NCBI GenBank assembly: GCA_030374805.1
Contig: JARGSG010000066.1
Span: forward strand, 124,001-188,000
Direction of reading: 5' to 3'
Length of the DNA stretch: 64,000 nucleotides
Source of the DNA: Gracilaria gracilis
Lineage: Eukaryota; Rhodophyta; Florideophyceae; Gracilariales; Gracilariaceae
Below the pieces are notes generated by a model. The model was not told where the DNA came from and ran no database searches. It saw nothing but the letters and a program-made list of their open reading frames with translations. Positions 33,046-42,642 of this stretch are shown in pieces. Each line of letters opens with the position of its first letter. Within the stretch, counting starts at the first letter, position 1. The translations under genes were made by a program, and so were the position numbers.

Positions 33046-33336
33046 TTATGTGTCCTTTTTCTTTCCGCCATTCTTCGGCGGAGTGAGCTCTATTCTCTTA
33101 GATTCTCGAGCAGCCAAGTGTCGAGATGCTTCTTTTCTCAGTTCCGCCGCACGTTTCACTCGTTGCATCGCTCGCCAAACGCGAAGGTCCGCCCGAGCGC
33201 CGATAGCGTTGGTCATGAGGTACAAGTAGAGGCTCCCCACATAAAGGCCAACCGGGCTGCCAAATATTGATCTTATGATGCCCATTATGATGTTCCGACA
33301 GAAAGCAGAAAGTGGAGTTGCTCTATTTTGTGACAA
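33046..33336 (-). CDS. small single-pass membrane protein with dilysine tail
   Basis: A 96-residue protein I do not recognise. Residues about 18-45 ('IIRSIFGSPVGLYVGSLYLY') form one hydrophobic segment. A basic helical tail follows ('RVWRAMQRVKRAAELRKEAS'), and the last four residues KKDT fit the KKXX signal that retrieves type I membrane proteins to the ER. It lies tail-to-tail with UGGT, 117 bp away, and on the same strand as uL2m. A short tail-anchored or ER scaffold protein is plausible. The frame is short, so expression evidence is needed before it is trusted. Confidence 0.5.
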   Translation of the reverse strand: MSQNRATPLSAFCRNIIMGIIRSIFGSPVGLYVGSLYLYLMTNAIGARADLRVWRAMQRVKRAAELRKEASRHLAARESKRIELTPPKNGGKKKDT

Positions 33337-33468
33337 ACGCGGCTGCAGAGGAGAGACGATCGTGTTCGCGAGCGTTCAGTGCTCTAATACCCCACAGGGG
33401 TTGCTAACTTTACGGAGGTGCGTTGCTGATTTTCGGGCTGTAAATTACATGATTCGGGATCAATGTGG

Positions 33469-33530
33469 GCGTTGCTGAACTCAAAAAGTAGAAGATGGAT
33501 CCATCTTCTACTTTTTGAGTTCAGCAACGC
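33469..33530 (+). repeat. 62-bp perfect palindrome
   Basis: Two 31-base arms are exact reverse complements with no spacer (centre GGATCC at 33497-33502; outer ends GCGTTGCTG and CAGCAACGC). It lies 39 bp downstream of the uL2m stop codon, in the spacer towards the small membrane protein gene. It would form a long cruciform or an RNA hairpin in the 3' end of the uL2m transcript. Confidence 0.95.
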
Positions 33531-33568
33531 TGTGATAGATATGTAGGTTGGTGGTAACTTGTTGTTGT

Positions 33569-34711
33569 TTACTTGTCGAAGCGTCGCTTAACAATGTACT
33601 TGGCACTCAGTTTTCGCTTGTTCCTTGTGCGATGTCCCTTGGTCGGTTTGCCCCATTTGGAAACCGAAGGTCGACCGCCACTAGTCTTGCCTTCACCACC
33701 ACCATGTGGATGATCAACAGGATTCATAGCAACACCACGCACAGAAGGACGAATGCCTTTCCACCTCATGCGACCCGCCTTTCCAAAGCTCTGGTTCTTA
33801 TGCTCAGGGTTGCTGACCTGGCCAATAGAGGCCATGCAAGACAATCTGACCAGTCGCTGTTCCTTGCTCTGCAGCCTGAGAAGCGCCAAGCCCTTGGACT
33901 CATCGCGCTCAAGCACACGCGCGCTGGTACCCGCCGAACGACACATCTGCGCGCCGTGACCGGGTCGAAGTTCGATGTTATGCACGACGGTACCAACCGG
34001 GACATGTCGAAGCGTCATAGCGTTGCCAACCTTGACATCAACCTGCGCGTGTCGACTGGCAATAACCGTCTGGCCGATCTGCAAGCCAACGGGACAGATG
34101 ATGTACGCAAAGCGATCCGGTCTCTGTCTGTTCTTGACGGGGGCGCACTTCTTCTGATGGCGCAGCAGCGCGATGAGGGCGCTGCGGTTGGGGTCGTATT
34201 CGATGCGCTGCACGACGGCCGGAATGCTCTCCCAAGCCGATCGTCTAAAGTCGACGATTCTGTACAGGCGCTTGTTCCCGCCGCCCTGGTGGCGCACGGT
34301 GATGCGGCCAGAGAGGCTCGAGCGGCCTGCGCGCTTGGTGAGCCCGACGGACAGGCGCGGGTGCGGGCGGCCCTTGTACAGCTTGGACTTGTCGATGAGC
34401 GCCGTGTGGCGGTTGGACGGGGTGGTCGGCCTGCGCTGGATGACGCGCGGACAGGTGAGGTCGCACAGCGAACGCACGGCGTGCTCAAGCGAGGCGCGAG
34501 GCGCGCCGCCGAGAAGCGCGGGCGGCGCGCAGGCGCGTAGGCGGCGCGGACGCAGCCAGCCGCACAGCGCGGCGAGCGGCGAAGTCATCGCGGACGCGGC
34601 GCGTGCGCGTGCGCGCGAGCGACCAGCTGAGAAGCGCGAGGCGGATGTTCGCCGGATTGGCGGCGCCAAGCGCAATCGCATCGATCGTGTCATGATCAAC
34701 ATGATGATCAT
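33569..34711 (-). CDS. MRPL2: ribosomal protein uL2, mitochondrial (bacterial type)
   Basis: A large-subunit protein at the peptidyl-transferase centre that binds domain IV of the large rRNA. From 'YKGRPHPRLSVGLTKRAGR' onward the sequence follows bacterial L2: 'GRITVRHQGGGNKRLYRI', the SH3-like core, and the conserved 'VRGVAMNPVDHPHGGGEG' with the His needed for peptide bond formation. The basic C-terminus ends 'KYIVKRRFDK'. About 100 extra N-terminal residues rich in Arg, Ala, Ser and Leu look like a mitochondrial presequence. Starts are possible at 34711, 34693 or 34588 ('MTSPLAALCGWLRPRRLRAC'). The last gives the most typical presequence. Plastid targeting is less likely because algal plastids usually encode their own L2. 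The 5' half is far richer in GC than the 3' half. Confidence 0.88.
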   Translation of the reverse strand: MIIMLIMTRSMRLRLAPPIRRTSASRFSAGRSRARARAASAMTSPLAALCGWLRPRRLRACAPPALLGGAPRASLEHAVRSLCDLTCPRVIQRRPTTPSNRHTALIDKSKLYKGRPHPRLSVGLTKRAGRSSLSGRITVRHQGGGNKRLYRIVDFRRSAWESIPAVVQRIEYDPNRSALIALLRHQKKCAPVKNRQRPDRFAYIICPVGLQIGQTVIASRHAQVDVKVGNAMTLRHVPVGTVVHNIELRPGHGAQMCRSAGTSARVLERDESKGLALLRLQSKEQRLVRLSCMASIGQVSNPEHKNQSFGKAGRMRWKGIRPSVRGVAMNPVDHPHGGGEGKTSGGRPSVSKWGKPTKGHRTRNKRKLSAKYIVKRRFDK

Positions 34712-34807
34712 GTTCGATTCGGATCACGCCAATTCGGTGGCGCGCCGAGCGACGCGCCCTCCGACGCGCCCTCCTTCCTTGTCCACGTATATATAACAAG
34801 GGCGCAC
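34712..34807. promoter_or_regulatory. divergent promoter with TATA-like box
   Basis: A short spacer between uL2m and the GH6-like frame. It contains TATATATAA near 34788, pointing to the plus-strand transcript, and TGATCATGTT-like strings near the uL2m end. Confidence 0.4.
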
Positions 34808-35800
34808 TTGACGCGCGCCGTTTGCCAGCGCCGGTATATCTCCGCCGCCCCGGCTGCAGCGCGCGCGCTCAACGAGAAATCCCAAATAGGCCTTCTTCCC
34901 TGTCAAAAAGGGCGAGGTTCTCGTGCTTCCCACCACTCTATCTCTCCGACAACCGAAGCTCCCGAGGTCACCTCCGCCAGCGTGCACGCTCAGCAGTTCA
35001 TCTTAAACGTACACGAAGTGCAGGCGATTCTTCGCGCTCAGATTGAATCGCTCACCAGCGATGTACCACAGGAAAACATAACCAGGTTGGGACTAGTCGA
35101 GGCCGACCTTGCTTTGCAAAGAACCGCCCATGTTCATCGTGCCCTAGCCCATATCCTGATATTGTTTGGAGAACCGGTATCCGCAGTGCCTACTACAGCG
35201 CCCAGTCCCGCATACATGCTTAGCCCCGTTGCAAACACCCCGGTTGGACTTATAGGAGGTATGGCCCCTACCTCGCCTGCTGCTGGTGCTCCTATCACTA
35301 TTGCCGTACCAATTCTGGATAACAAGGCTGCTAGTGCTCAACTTTCGATGCAAATTGGGCTGCATGGCGGCGCGTAGGAGGCGGCGCCCGACCTGCAGAA
35401 TGCCGATACGATGGAGATCTTTTGCTTGAAGCGCCAGGACGGAACATGCAACTTCGATTCGCCCTCCTGCAACGGTGGATGTGCCGAGTATACAACGGCT
35501 TACATTGATGTCATTGCAAAGACCGCCGCCCAGTTTTGTGGCAGGGTTCCTATGGCGTTCATCATTGAGCCCGATTCCATCCCCAATTTGGTCACCAACA
35601 TGGACAACCCTAAGTGTGCCGTCAACGGAACTGTGTTTAGTTTCCGAAACGGAATTCCTTATGCTGTCAATGCCATTGCATCGGTGTGCGCCGCCGCCAA
35701 CATCTATGTGGACGCCGCTCACGGAGGATGGCTTGGCTGGCCGTCCAAAACTGAAGGATATGTCAAGGAGATAGCCGCAATGAACATGCTGTATTGTTGA
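34808..35800 (+). pseudogene. GH6 cellobiohydrolase/endoglucanase-like gene remnant
   Basis: The 3' part (35411-35800) is clearly glycoside hydrolase family 6, which cuts beta-1,4-glucan. It shows 'YIDVIAKTAAQFCGRVPMAF', then the family hallmarks 'IIEPDSIPNLVTNM' and 'IYVDAAHGGWLGWPSK'. The protein stops shortly after, so the last third of the barrel, with one of the active-site acids, is missing. The 5' part (34808-35374) is in the same frame and is separated by a TAG at 35375-35377. It is Ala/Pro-rich and does not match the N-terminal half of the GH6 barrel. A signal peptide is not evident. It is therefore a truncated relic of a cellulase gene. A spliced gene with missed exons is less likely in this intron-poor context. 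Confidence 0.7.
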
Positions 35801-36032
35801 TGCAAGATCACCGAAATATGCGTTCTCTACATTATGCTTTCGGCTTGGGACTTCTCTTAGTGTGCCAATTGCACTGATTTTCTGGTCTTCACACTTCCCT
35901 GCTCCAATGACATGAATCAAGCATTGCTCAGAAGCCGAAGTCATGTCTGGCTTTCGCGAGCCAATCTCTTGCCACAGTCTCCCTGCAAAGTCCTATGAGT
36001 GCGTGCCCAATGGAAACGAGTTATCAAGATTG

Positions 36033-37397
36033 TTAAACCTCGTCGACCAACGCTCGTTTCTTACGAGACAAAATATCCATGCCCTGCTCGTAGATCTTTA
36101 AAAGAGGTTGACCATCAGTTTCTCCTTTAATCAAACATGCTTCAGTTCTCTCGATATCTTGGTCTGACGTCTTAGCACAACCCCATGCCATATCTTTTTG
36201 AAGAAGTAAAATGACTGGCAGGGACGTGTTCCCAGCCTCCCTCATCAACGGAACTTTGGTTGTCACTCGGTGCAGCGCAATAATAAGTGATAAGGCCACA
36301 ACAACTGCCGTGCATGCAATACCCACCATTGACCACATAACCGTAGTGAAGTCTTGGCATGCTTTGTAAACCAATATCTCTCTCTCTCCTCTCACTCGTG
36401 ATCCTGCATGTGATGCGAGAACATAAGCTGTTGAGGCCATATTGCATGCTGTGGAGAGGTCTTCTCCATCCAATCCGCCGAATAGTTCAATGGCTTCTCC
36501 CATGGTCCCTTCTACCACAGAGAGTTCTCCCTGCCTTTCAACAATGACCTCCTGCACTTCCACGCGTCCTCTGAAAGTTTGCCCCATCCCCTCTACCAAT
36601 CTGACTGGTTCATCGGTGTCGAACCTTGATATGAGAAGTATATCTCTTGATACCTCATGTGCATTACCTATTTGCAGCCTGGGAAACGTGACGATGCGGT
36701 TGATGTCGTCAAAGCTCCTAGCCCGGAAGTATATGGTTCCAAATGCTTTCGGAAAATCGTCATCTACGTTTAAGAGTTCGAACGAAGACTTTGAAAATGA
36801 GCGCTCCGGGGTCGAGTTGAACGCAGCTTCATATTCACCGACGTGGAGGCGCCTGCTCTTCAAAAATCTGAATGTGAACGAGTTTTCCTTTGGTGCGTCC
36901 ATCACAACGAAATCTGGATGATTAGAGTACATGGATGGGTGGATTGGGTGTACAGCACCAGCTGCCTTTGACCGAAGTACAGCTTGCGAGACTTGTCCGA
37001 TAAGATAACCAGAGGGCCCTAGGATGGTTCCATTGCTGAAGCTTATCTCCGAACGTACTGTTTTGGTGTACTCCAGAGAGTCACAGTTAACTTGTTGCAA
37101 TCCAAGCGGTACAAGATCTGGGATGAGTAAGCCTGGAAGAAATATGATTGTCTGGACAATAAGCACGCCGAAAACGAAGCTTCTGTTTCGAATATTCCCT
37201 TTCAAACGTATAAGATTCTTGAGAGGATTCTCCGTGAGAGGTGTGAGCTCGACCAGACCTTTGCTGAGCAGAGTCTTTGATGCGTGAAGCGGTAGAATAT
37301 AGCTGAGTACTTTGGCAACGAAGAATGCCAGAAGGGTGGTAACAGCGGAAATGATAGCCGCTGCTTGTCCGCCGTTGAGTCTGACAATTATGGACAT
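36033..37397 (-). CDS. orphan membrane protein 2 (3 predicted TM segments)
   Basis: A 454-residue protein without a recognised family. Hydrophobic segments lie at about 10-36 ('AAAIISAVTTLLAFFVAKVL'), 72-92 ('FVFGVLIVQTIIFLPGLLIP') and 350-375 ('MVGIACTAVVVALSLIIAL'). Between the last two lies a loop of about 260 residues containing 'NGT' and several Cys. The tail of about 80 residues is polar, with a run of charged residues ('SDQDIERTEACLIKGETDG'). The TM spacing, short first loop, large second loop and polar tail match the gene at 14375-15814, although I see no strong residue identity. A lineage-specific surface family is likely. Confidence 0.7.
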   Translation of the reverse strand: MSIIVRLNGGQAAAIISAVTTLLAFFVAKVLSYILPLHASKTLLSKGLVELTPLTENPLKNLIRLKGNIRNRSFVFGVLIVQTIIFLPGLLIPDLVPLGLQQVNCDSLEYTKTVRSEISFSNGTILGPSGYLIGQVSQAVLRSKAAGAVHPIHPSMYSNHPDFVVMDAPKENSFTFRFLKSRRLHVGEYEAAFNSTPERSFSKSSFELLNVDDDFPKAFGTIYFRARSFDDINRIVTFPRLQIGNAHEVSRDILLISRFDTDEPVRLVEGMGQTFRGRVEVQEVIVERQGELSVVEGTMGEAIELFGGLDGEDLSTACNMASTAYVLASHAGSRVRGEREILVYKACQDFTTVMWSMVGIACTAVVVALSLIIALHRVTTKVPLMREAGNTSLPVILLLQKDMAWGCAKTSDQDIERTEACLIKGETDGQPLLKIYEQGMDILSRKKRALVDEV

Positions 37398-38570
37398 TGT
37401 GATGTCGTCTGCTTTTATTGTCGAATTGAGGTTTCGAAAGCCATCAGTACTTGCGTTCTTTTATTCGCCATTTGGTCAAAACCAGTTTCACCACTGAGCG
37501 ATGAAACGTAGAGCAAACATGTTCCCAAGGACCTACCTTCGGTAGTCCCTTTCACGGAGAGAGACTGTGCCGTGCTATCTGAGTTGGATACGCATCCAAC
37601 AATCGTTGGGTACAACAATGCTGCTACAGTCGAGGGCTGTGCGGTCCACGTCGCGGACATATCGCCGTGACACTCCTGCGTGCGTAGCTCATATTTCCCA
37701 CTATCACTGGTGCAGGCTGCTGCATCGCGTTGCGGAGAGGGTCGTTAAGACGAAGCGCGCACGGGGCAGGCAAAGTACCGGGGAACAAGAAGGGCGGAGT
37801 CTTCAGAGGTCTCTCTGGCTCTTGCCTCTTCCCTGGGTCTGCCGGTCGTCCCCAGCAGACCCCTTTATTGGGTATGCATTCGGCCATCAGCCGAGTGGCA
37901 GAAGAATGCTATGGAACAGCTGCACATAACGGCGAATTAAGAATGCGGCATGAATGGGTCCATCCAAGAATTTCTGAAGTTCTAAAGACACTGGGTAATG
38001 TACTCACCTCATTGGTTGAAAAGAATTTTGCAGTTTACTTGTTTCGTTTCAATTCGTCGGGAGCTTTCCAGTCTAGGAATTAAGGAATTTTTGGCTGCAC
38101 CCAATACTGTTTCCTGTGCCAACTGTGTTGGCAACAATTGTCAGCTGTCACGATGCAGCTGAGAAGAGGAATTTCACGTTCTCTTGCGAGAAGGTGAAGC
38201 CGTCCCGTTGTACTGTAGATATTGTGCCACGCAAATCATGCAAGTGCCATGGCCGCACTCCATTCGATAGCGCTCCATTCGCATCCGCTCCCCCGGATAG
38301 ATATTAGTCCCGTATTGTTTTGTTCCAAGTTATACGCAGATTCCAGAAGCATCATCTTGGCTTCCAGTGTAGTCACGGTTCTGCTACTCGAAACGAACTT
38401 CAATGTGGGCAGTATCCAACGGAGCTGCCCAAGAGTCGAAAGGAGGAATGGCAGTATCCAGTTAGTAAGGGAATAAGGAATCGCGCGCGCGATGGGTGAG
38501 AACAACAAAGGGCGGCGCCGAGCGACATTGGCTGGACACGTTGCTCAAAGGCGCTTGGAATTGACACGGG
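37398..38570. other. intergenic, no gene recognised
   Basis: About 1.2 kb of mixed composition. Frames of up to 120 codons are open but show no family signal. The right end runs into a decayed ankyrin repeat. Confidence 0.45.
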
Positions 38571-38631
38571 ACTGTGGTAGAAGCCCTGCTGGGCCGCGGA
38601 GTGGACGTGAGCGACATGAAGCGCGAGTAGT
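38571..38631 (+). pseudogene. decayed ankyrin repeat
   Basis: Translated in one frame this gives 'TVVEALLGRGVDVSDMKRE' followed by a stop. That is the second half of an ankyrin repeat like those in the gene starting 80 bp downstream ('AVVRVLLAHGADVNDF'). The bases just left ('AAAGGCGCTTGG') also match the repeat unit but are interrupted. It is a lost repeat of the neighbouring gene or of a neighbour copy. Confidence 0.6.
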
Positions 38632-38706
38632 AAGGGCATAAGGGGCACGCGCGTGCCTTTAGCGGGTACTTGACCGCGGCGGCAAGCGGTACAAAAAGGC
38701 GCAGCG

Positions 38707-39591
38707 ATGGCGGCGGGGGTGGCGGTGGCGTTTGCTGCGTCGCCCGCCGCCGTAAACATGGGCTGCAGCACCGAGCTGCGTGCAGCTGCAAAGTGCGGCG
38801 ATTTGCAGCGCGTGACGAAACACCTCGCGCACGGTGCCTGTGTCAAACGCACAGACGATTGTGGCAGAACTGCGTTGCACCTTGCCTCTCGCAACGGGTG
38901 CTTGGCTGTGGTGCGAGTGCTGCTCGCGCACGGTGCCGACGTGAACGACTTCGACGATCGTGGCAGAAGTGCGTTGCACTTTGCGTCGCATAAAGGGCGC
39001 TTGGCTGTGGTGAAAGAGCTGCTGGAGTACAACGCCGACGTGGACGACTCCGGCGGTTGTGGCTATACTGCGTTGCACTTTGCCTCTTTGGCAGGACGGT
39101 TGACGGTGGTGCAAGCGCTGCTGGCGCACGGCGCCGAAGTGAACAAATCCGCCCATCATGCTCGCACTGCGTTGCACTTTGCCTCTCAGGAAGGACACTT
39201 GGCTGTGGTGCAAGCGCTGCTGGCGCACGGCGCCGACGTTCACTGCGCCGACTGTCAGGGACAGACTCCGCTTCACTACGCTGCCCATCACAACGAACAG
39301 TCTGCGGCGCTCGCGCTGTGGCGCGCCGGCGCCGACCCGCACCGAAGGAACGACGACGGCCTGACGCCGTTGTCTCTTCTGCGGGAAGACAGCGATGCCG
39401 CCAAACAGATGCGCACCTCCCTACATCTCGTTATCGATCCTCGGTTGCTGTTCCCTCCTCCGTTGATGCCCACCGCCTTGCGCCCGCAGCGTGCCCCGTC
39501 CCCCTTACATGCGCTCACCGAGCTACAGGTAAACACTGTACTTAGTGTGTGCCACACTATTCAAGTGGAGTTCAATGAGCGGCAAGAATGA
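38707..39591 (+). CDS. ankyrin-repeat protein with transposon-derived C-terminus
   Basis: A 294-residue cytosolic protein. About six ankyrin repeats run from residue 20 to 215, with near-identical DNA between repeats ('TALHFAS' and 'AVVQALLAHGADV' recur). This suggests recent tandem growth of the array. A second ATG at 38758 ('MGCSTELRAAAKCG') may be the true start, because the 17 residues before it are low-complexity Ala/Val. After the repeats comes a Pro-rich stretch ('LFPPPLMPTALRPQRAPSP'). The last residues, 'LQVNTVLSVCHTI' onward, are encoded by sequence matching the inverted-repeat end of the DNA transposon at 11.3 kb. Function unknown: ankyrin arrays bind other proteins. Confidence 0.72.
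   Translation: MAAGVAVAFAASPAAVNMGCSTELRAAAKCGDLQRVTKHLAHGACVKRTDDCGRTALHLASRNGCLAVVRVLLAHGADVNDFDDRGRSALHFASHKGRLAVVKELLEYNADVDDSGGCGYTALHFASLAGRLTVVQALLAHGAEVNKSAHHARTALHFASQEGHLAVVQALLAHGADVHCADCQGQTPLHYAAHHNEQSAALALWRAGADPHRRNDDGLTPLSLLREDSDAAKQMRTSLHLVIDPRLLFPPPLMPTALRPQRAPSPLHALTELQVNTVLSVCHTIQVEFNERQE
39524..39563 (+). repeat. relic of a pogo-like transposon end
   Basis: It aligns with bases 4-45 or so of the left end of the transposon at 11296 (shared ACAGGT-AACACTGTA and the palindrome TAGTGTGTGCCACACTA at 39543-39559) with only a few differences. Only one end is present. It overlaps the last codons of the ankyrin gene. Confidence 0.75.
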
Positions 39592-40284
39592 AGGTAACAA
39601 GAAAGTAAATTCAGCAGTTCTTCAAACCTCTACTTAACCCTTTCACCCCCAAAATATATTAACAGATGTACAAAGGTGATAGAATGACAGAATCCGCTGC
39701 AATCATTGGTGAAGATTAATGTTGATATTTTCATCACCTGCTCACAGCCAATGAGTGGAGACGTTATTTTCAATGGATATAATATTCGGATAAGAGCCTT
39801 TTTCCCATTGAACGAAGTAATTTGCCAACCATTTCTGCAACAAGGCATGCACAATACAACCGTCGTACCTCCCGATTTAGATTGATATCCTTGTCGCATG
39901 GGACGCCTTTGACGCATGCCATTTGGACGCAACCGTAGATATCTCATTTAGCCCAATTCCATCTACGTGGAAGCACAGAAACGAAAGCGGTACTGCATCC
40001 AAAAGCCGTCCTGACCAAACTATGAAAAACACTCTAACCGCCAACACTCTCTATCTCTCCTCGTCCTCCGTTGCCACCGAGCAAAAATTGCTCCAGTCGG
40101 AGTGCAACGAACACAAAATGTACTCTCCTGACAAAGCTGTAGACAACTTCTTCGGAATTACGCCTCTGTCACAAACTAAAAGCCAAAAGCTCACGTTTGT
40201 ATCTTACTGCAATTGCTGACTCTCCAATGCAGGACTAAAAACTTTGAAAAGAAGTACGTTTGACAAAGCGCAGACAAGTGAACA
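39592..40284. other. intergenic, left flank of element A
   Basis: AT-rich with no gene recognised. The last five bases before element A (40285-40289, TAAAG) recur at 49591-49595. Confidence 0.5.
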
Positions 40285-40289
40285 TAAAG

Positions 40290-40616
40290 TGTAGTACAAT
40301 GACACCTCAATGGGTTGGTGCCACGTGGGTCTACTGGTGCGCCTTGCTGGCTGCACTGTACCCAATTGGTATTCTGTATTTTATAATTTATAATTTCTAA
40401 TTTATAGTCTAGGATAGTTTAGCATTGCTGGCCCATGACAGTAGGTCATGGGCACAGCCGATGACGTCATGCCCGCATGGGAGATCGGCGTCGGTGCACC
40501 TTGTATATATTGTGGTGCACCTCGCCTTCCCCCTCGGGTATTGTAAAGTCAGGCACCATTAGGGCAGTAACTATACCATCTTGGTCACTTACTACTCTAT
40601 TACTATTCAGGTTTTA
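40290..40616 (+). repeat. 5' LTR of element A (identical part)
   Basis: It starts TGTAGTACAATG. Inside are a 9-bp stem hairpin (GCCCATGAC/GTCATGGGC, 40431-40453), a CRE-like palindrome TGACGTCA (40462-40469) and a TATATAT box (40504-40510), a credible promoter order. Identity with the right LTR ends at 40616, after which telomere-like sequence begins. Confidence 0.88.
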
Positions 40617-40651
40617 GGGTTTTAAACCTAAACCCTAAACCCCTAAACCCC
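40612..40651 (+). repeat. telomere-like inverted array
   Basis: TTTTAGGGTTTT is followed head-to-head by units of AAACCCT and AAACCCC, like plant-type telomere repeats in both orientations. It lies exactly where the left and right LTRs of element A stop matching. Confidence 0.75.
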
Positions 40652-40724
40652 AACGGTTGAGGACCTTTGGCGCCAATAAGAAGATCAAGCGAAAGCTCTT
40701 TTTACCGCTACGGTTAATGAAGCT

Positions 40725-42622
40725 ATGACTTCAATGGACATGGACGCCGTTACCCGCTTGGTGGTTGATCGAGCCGTGCACGAGCTCTCTCAACGCATAC
40801 CTAAATTGGTTGAAACATACCTCTTAACGGGTGCCCGGGAGCATATCTACCGAGTGGTTCAAGACCTTTGGGTTTCTGAAGGAATGGCGGAAGCCAAAAC
40901 CCCTGGGGTGAATGTGGTTACTCGCATACAACAAGGGATCCCTGCTGGTTCTTCCGCACCAATCAAGCCAATTCCGGCCGATAGTGCGTACCTACAAGGT
41001 TTAAGGCAAGGTCAAGAGGGCCATATAGAGATGAGCCCTCGAGACGTGTACTTGCCACCCATTGGAGGTAACGTTCGAAAGGACACCAAGGCTGGTGGGC
41101 CTGAGGACGATTCGTCTGACCCAGATGAGGGGCGACGAAGAAGAAACCGCAAGGGTAAACAAAGGAGGAGGAAAAAGGGAAAGAATCGCGGCTACGACTC
41201 TGACCCCGATTCCTCGAGCTCCGATACCGATACTGGTTCATCGTCGGATGATGACCGTAAAGGTAGACGCCAGAAGAGACCGAACAGGTTGGCGAAGAAG
41301 TCGTCAAAGAGAAACCGGAAAGGTAAGAAGAAACGGTACGAGTCGTCCGACTCGGATTCGGACACCGATACAACCCTAGAGGTGCGTCAGCCGCTGAACG
41401 ATATGTTCACCAAAGCGGTTGATTATAGGGCATATCGGTTGAGAAACCGATCCTCTGCTTACACCCAAGAGGTTGCGCAGAAGATCACCAAGCACCACAA
41501 GAAGCTCAGCTTCCAGATGGGTGATACTACCTTCACAGGTGATGATCCCATTGCGGTAATTGAGTTTCTACAGAAGTTCAAGATTGCATGCAACCAAAAT
41601 GGTTTTTCCGAAGGCGCTGCCATGTGGTTATTCCAGTTTTACCTTAAAGGTCAAGCTTACCACTTGCTGCAAGGCAGGCTCCGTGGAAATACCCTGGCGG
41701 TTGATGAAGAGGGGACAGAGATGTTAGAGACGTACCCAGAAGTGGTTAATTTCATGTTGGAAACTTACGCTACCGATGAGGTTATTCAGGAAGGTTACGC
41801 TGAGGTGCAGGCATATCGCCAACGCTCTAGCCAAACCGAAATGGAATTCTCGTTGGGCCTTTGGAATCTGGCCACCCGATGCGGTAATGTCTTTACCACT
41901 ACTAGGTTGAAGTCGCTCTTTGCCGACAATGTTGACAAAGCGATCCGTTCGCAGGTACGCAATTACCTGGCGAACAACCGTAAGGTGGACTCTAATGGGC
42001 TTGCCCGTTATGCCCATGGACTAGGTGACACTCTCCGTCACGGAAAGAAGCCGTCGGCGTCCCATACCTCAAAGGATAAACCGAAACGGTCAGTATTGGA
42101 GCTAGAAGAAAGCACTACCTCAGAGGGAGATTCGCTCATTCGCGTACCAACAGGAATGGCAGTTCATCTCGTGACTGCGCCGCAGGCTCAGTCACGAGCC
42201 ACCTCCATTGGTAATTGGTCGTCGAGAGTACCACCAGCTTCGGTAAGGTCGCCACCAAGTGCGGCGAGCACTCAACAAACCTCAACGGGTGGTTCGCAAG
42301 CATCTTCATATGCTACAGCACCAACCAATCCGGTTACCCGACCTACCTCTATGGCATGCGTGATCCCCAGACAGGTGGATTGGTTTGCTGGCTCTGTTTG
42401 TCGCCAGACCATCTGGCGAACAGATGTGACAAAATACCCCCAGGGGTGCGCGAACATCTGATCAGTGCCAGGCAGCAAAACCACCGTAACCTATATGGAT
42501 CTGGAAAGAGGGTACAAGCTCAACCATCACCATCTCAGGTTCATCTCGTCGAGGAAACACCAATCTTGGAGAAGGACAGTCCCGCTCCGGAGGAGCAGGA
42601 AAACACCGAACGGTTAGCATAG
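40725..42622 (+). pseudogene. gag region of element A
   Basis: The N-terminal part is helical, then comes a very basic and acidic low-complexity stretch (Lys/Arg/Asp/Ser), then a capsid-like domain ('LSFQMGDTTFTGDDPIAVIE', 'FQFYLKGQAYHLLQGRLRG'). A CCHC zinc knuckle ('CWLCLSPDHLANRC') follows near 42.4 kb. It is in a different frame from the capsid-like part. Some families handle this by frameshifting, otherwise the region is broken. Listed as a fossil. Confidence 0.8.
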
Positions 42623-42642
42623 GGGCCACCCCTAACAGTGAA

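Noticed and set aside
33548-34540. Plus-strand frame opposite uL2m
   Set aside because: Antisense shadow. uL2 identity on the minus strand is unambiguous.
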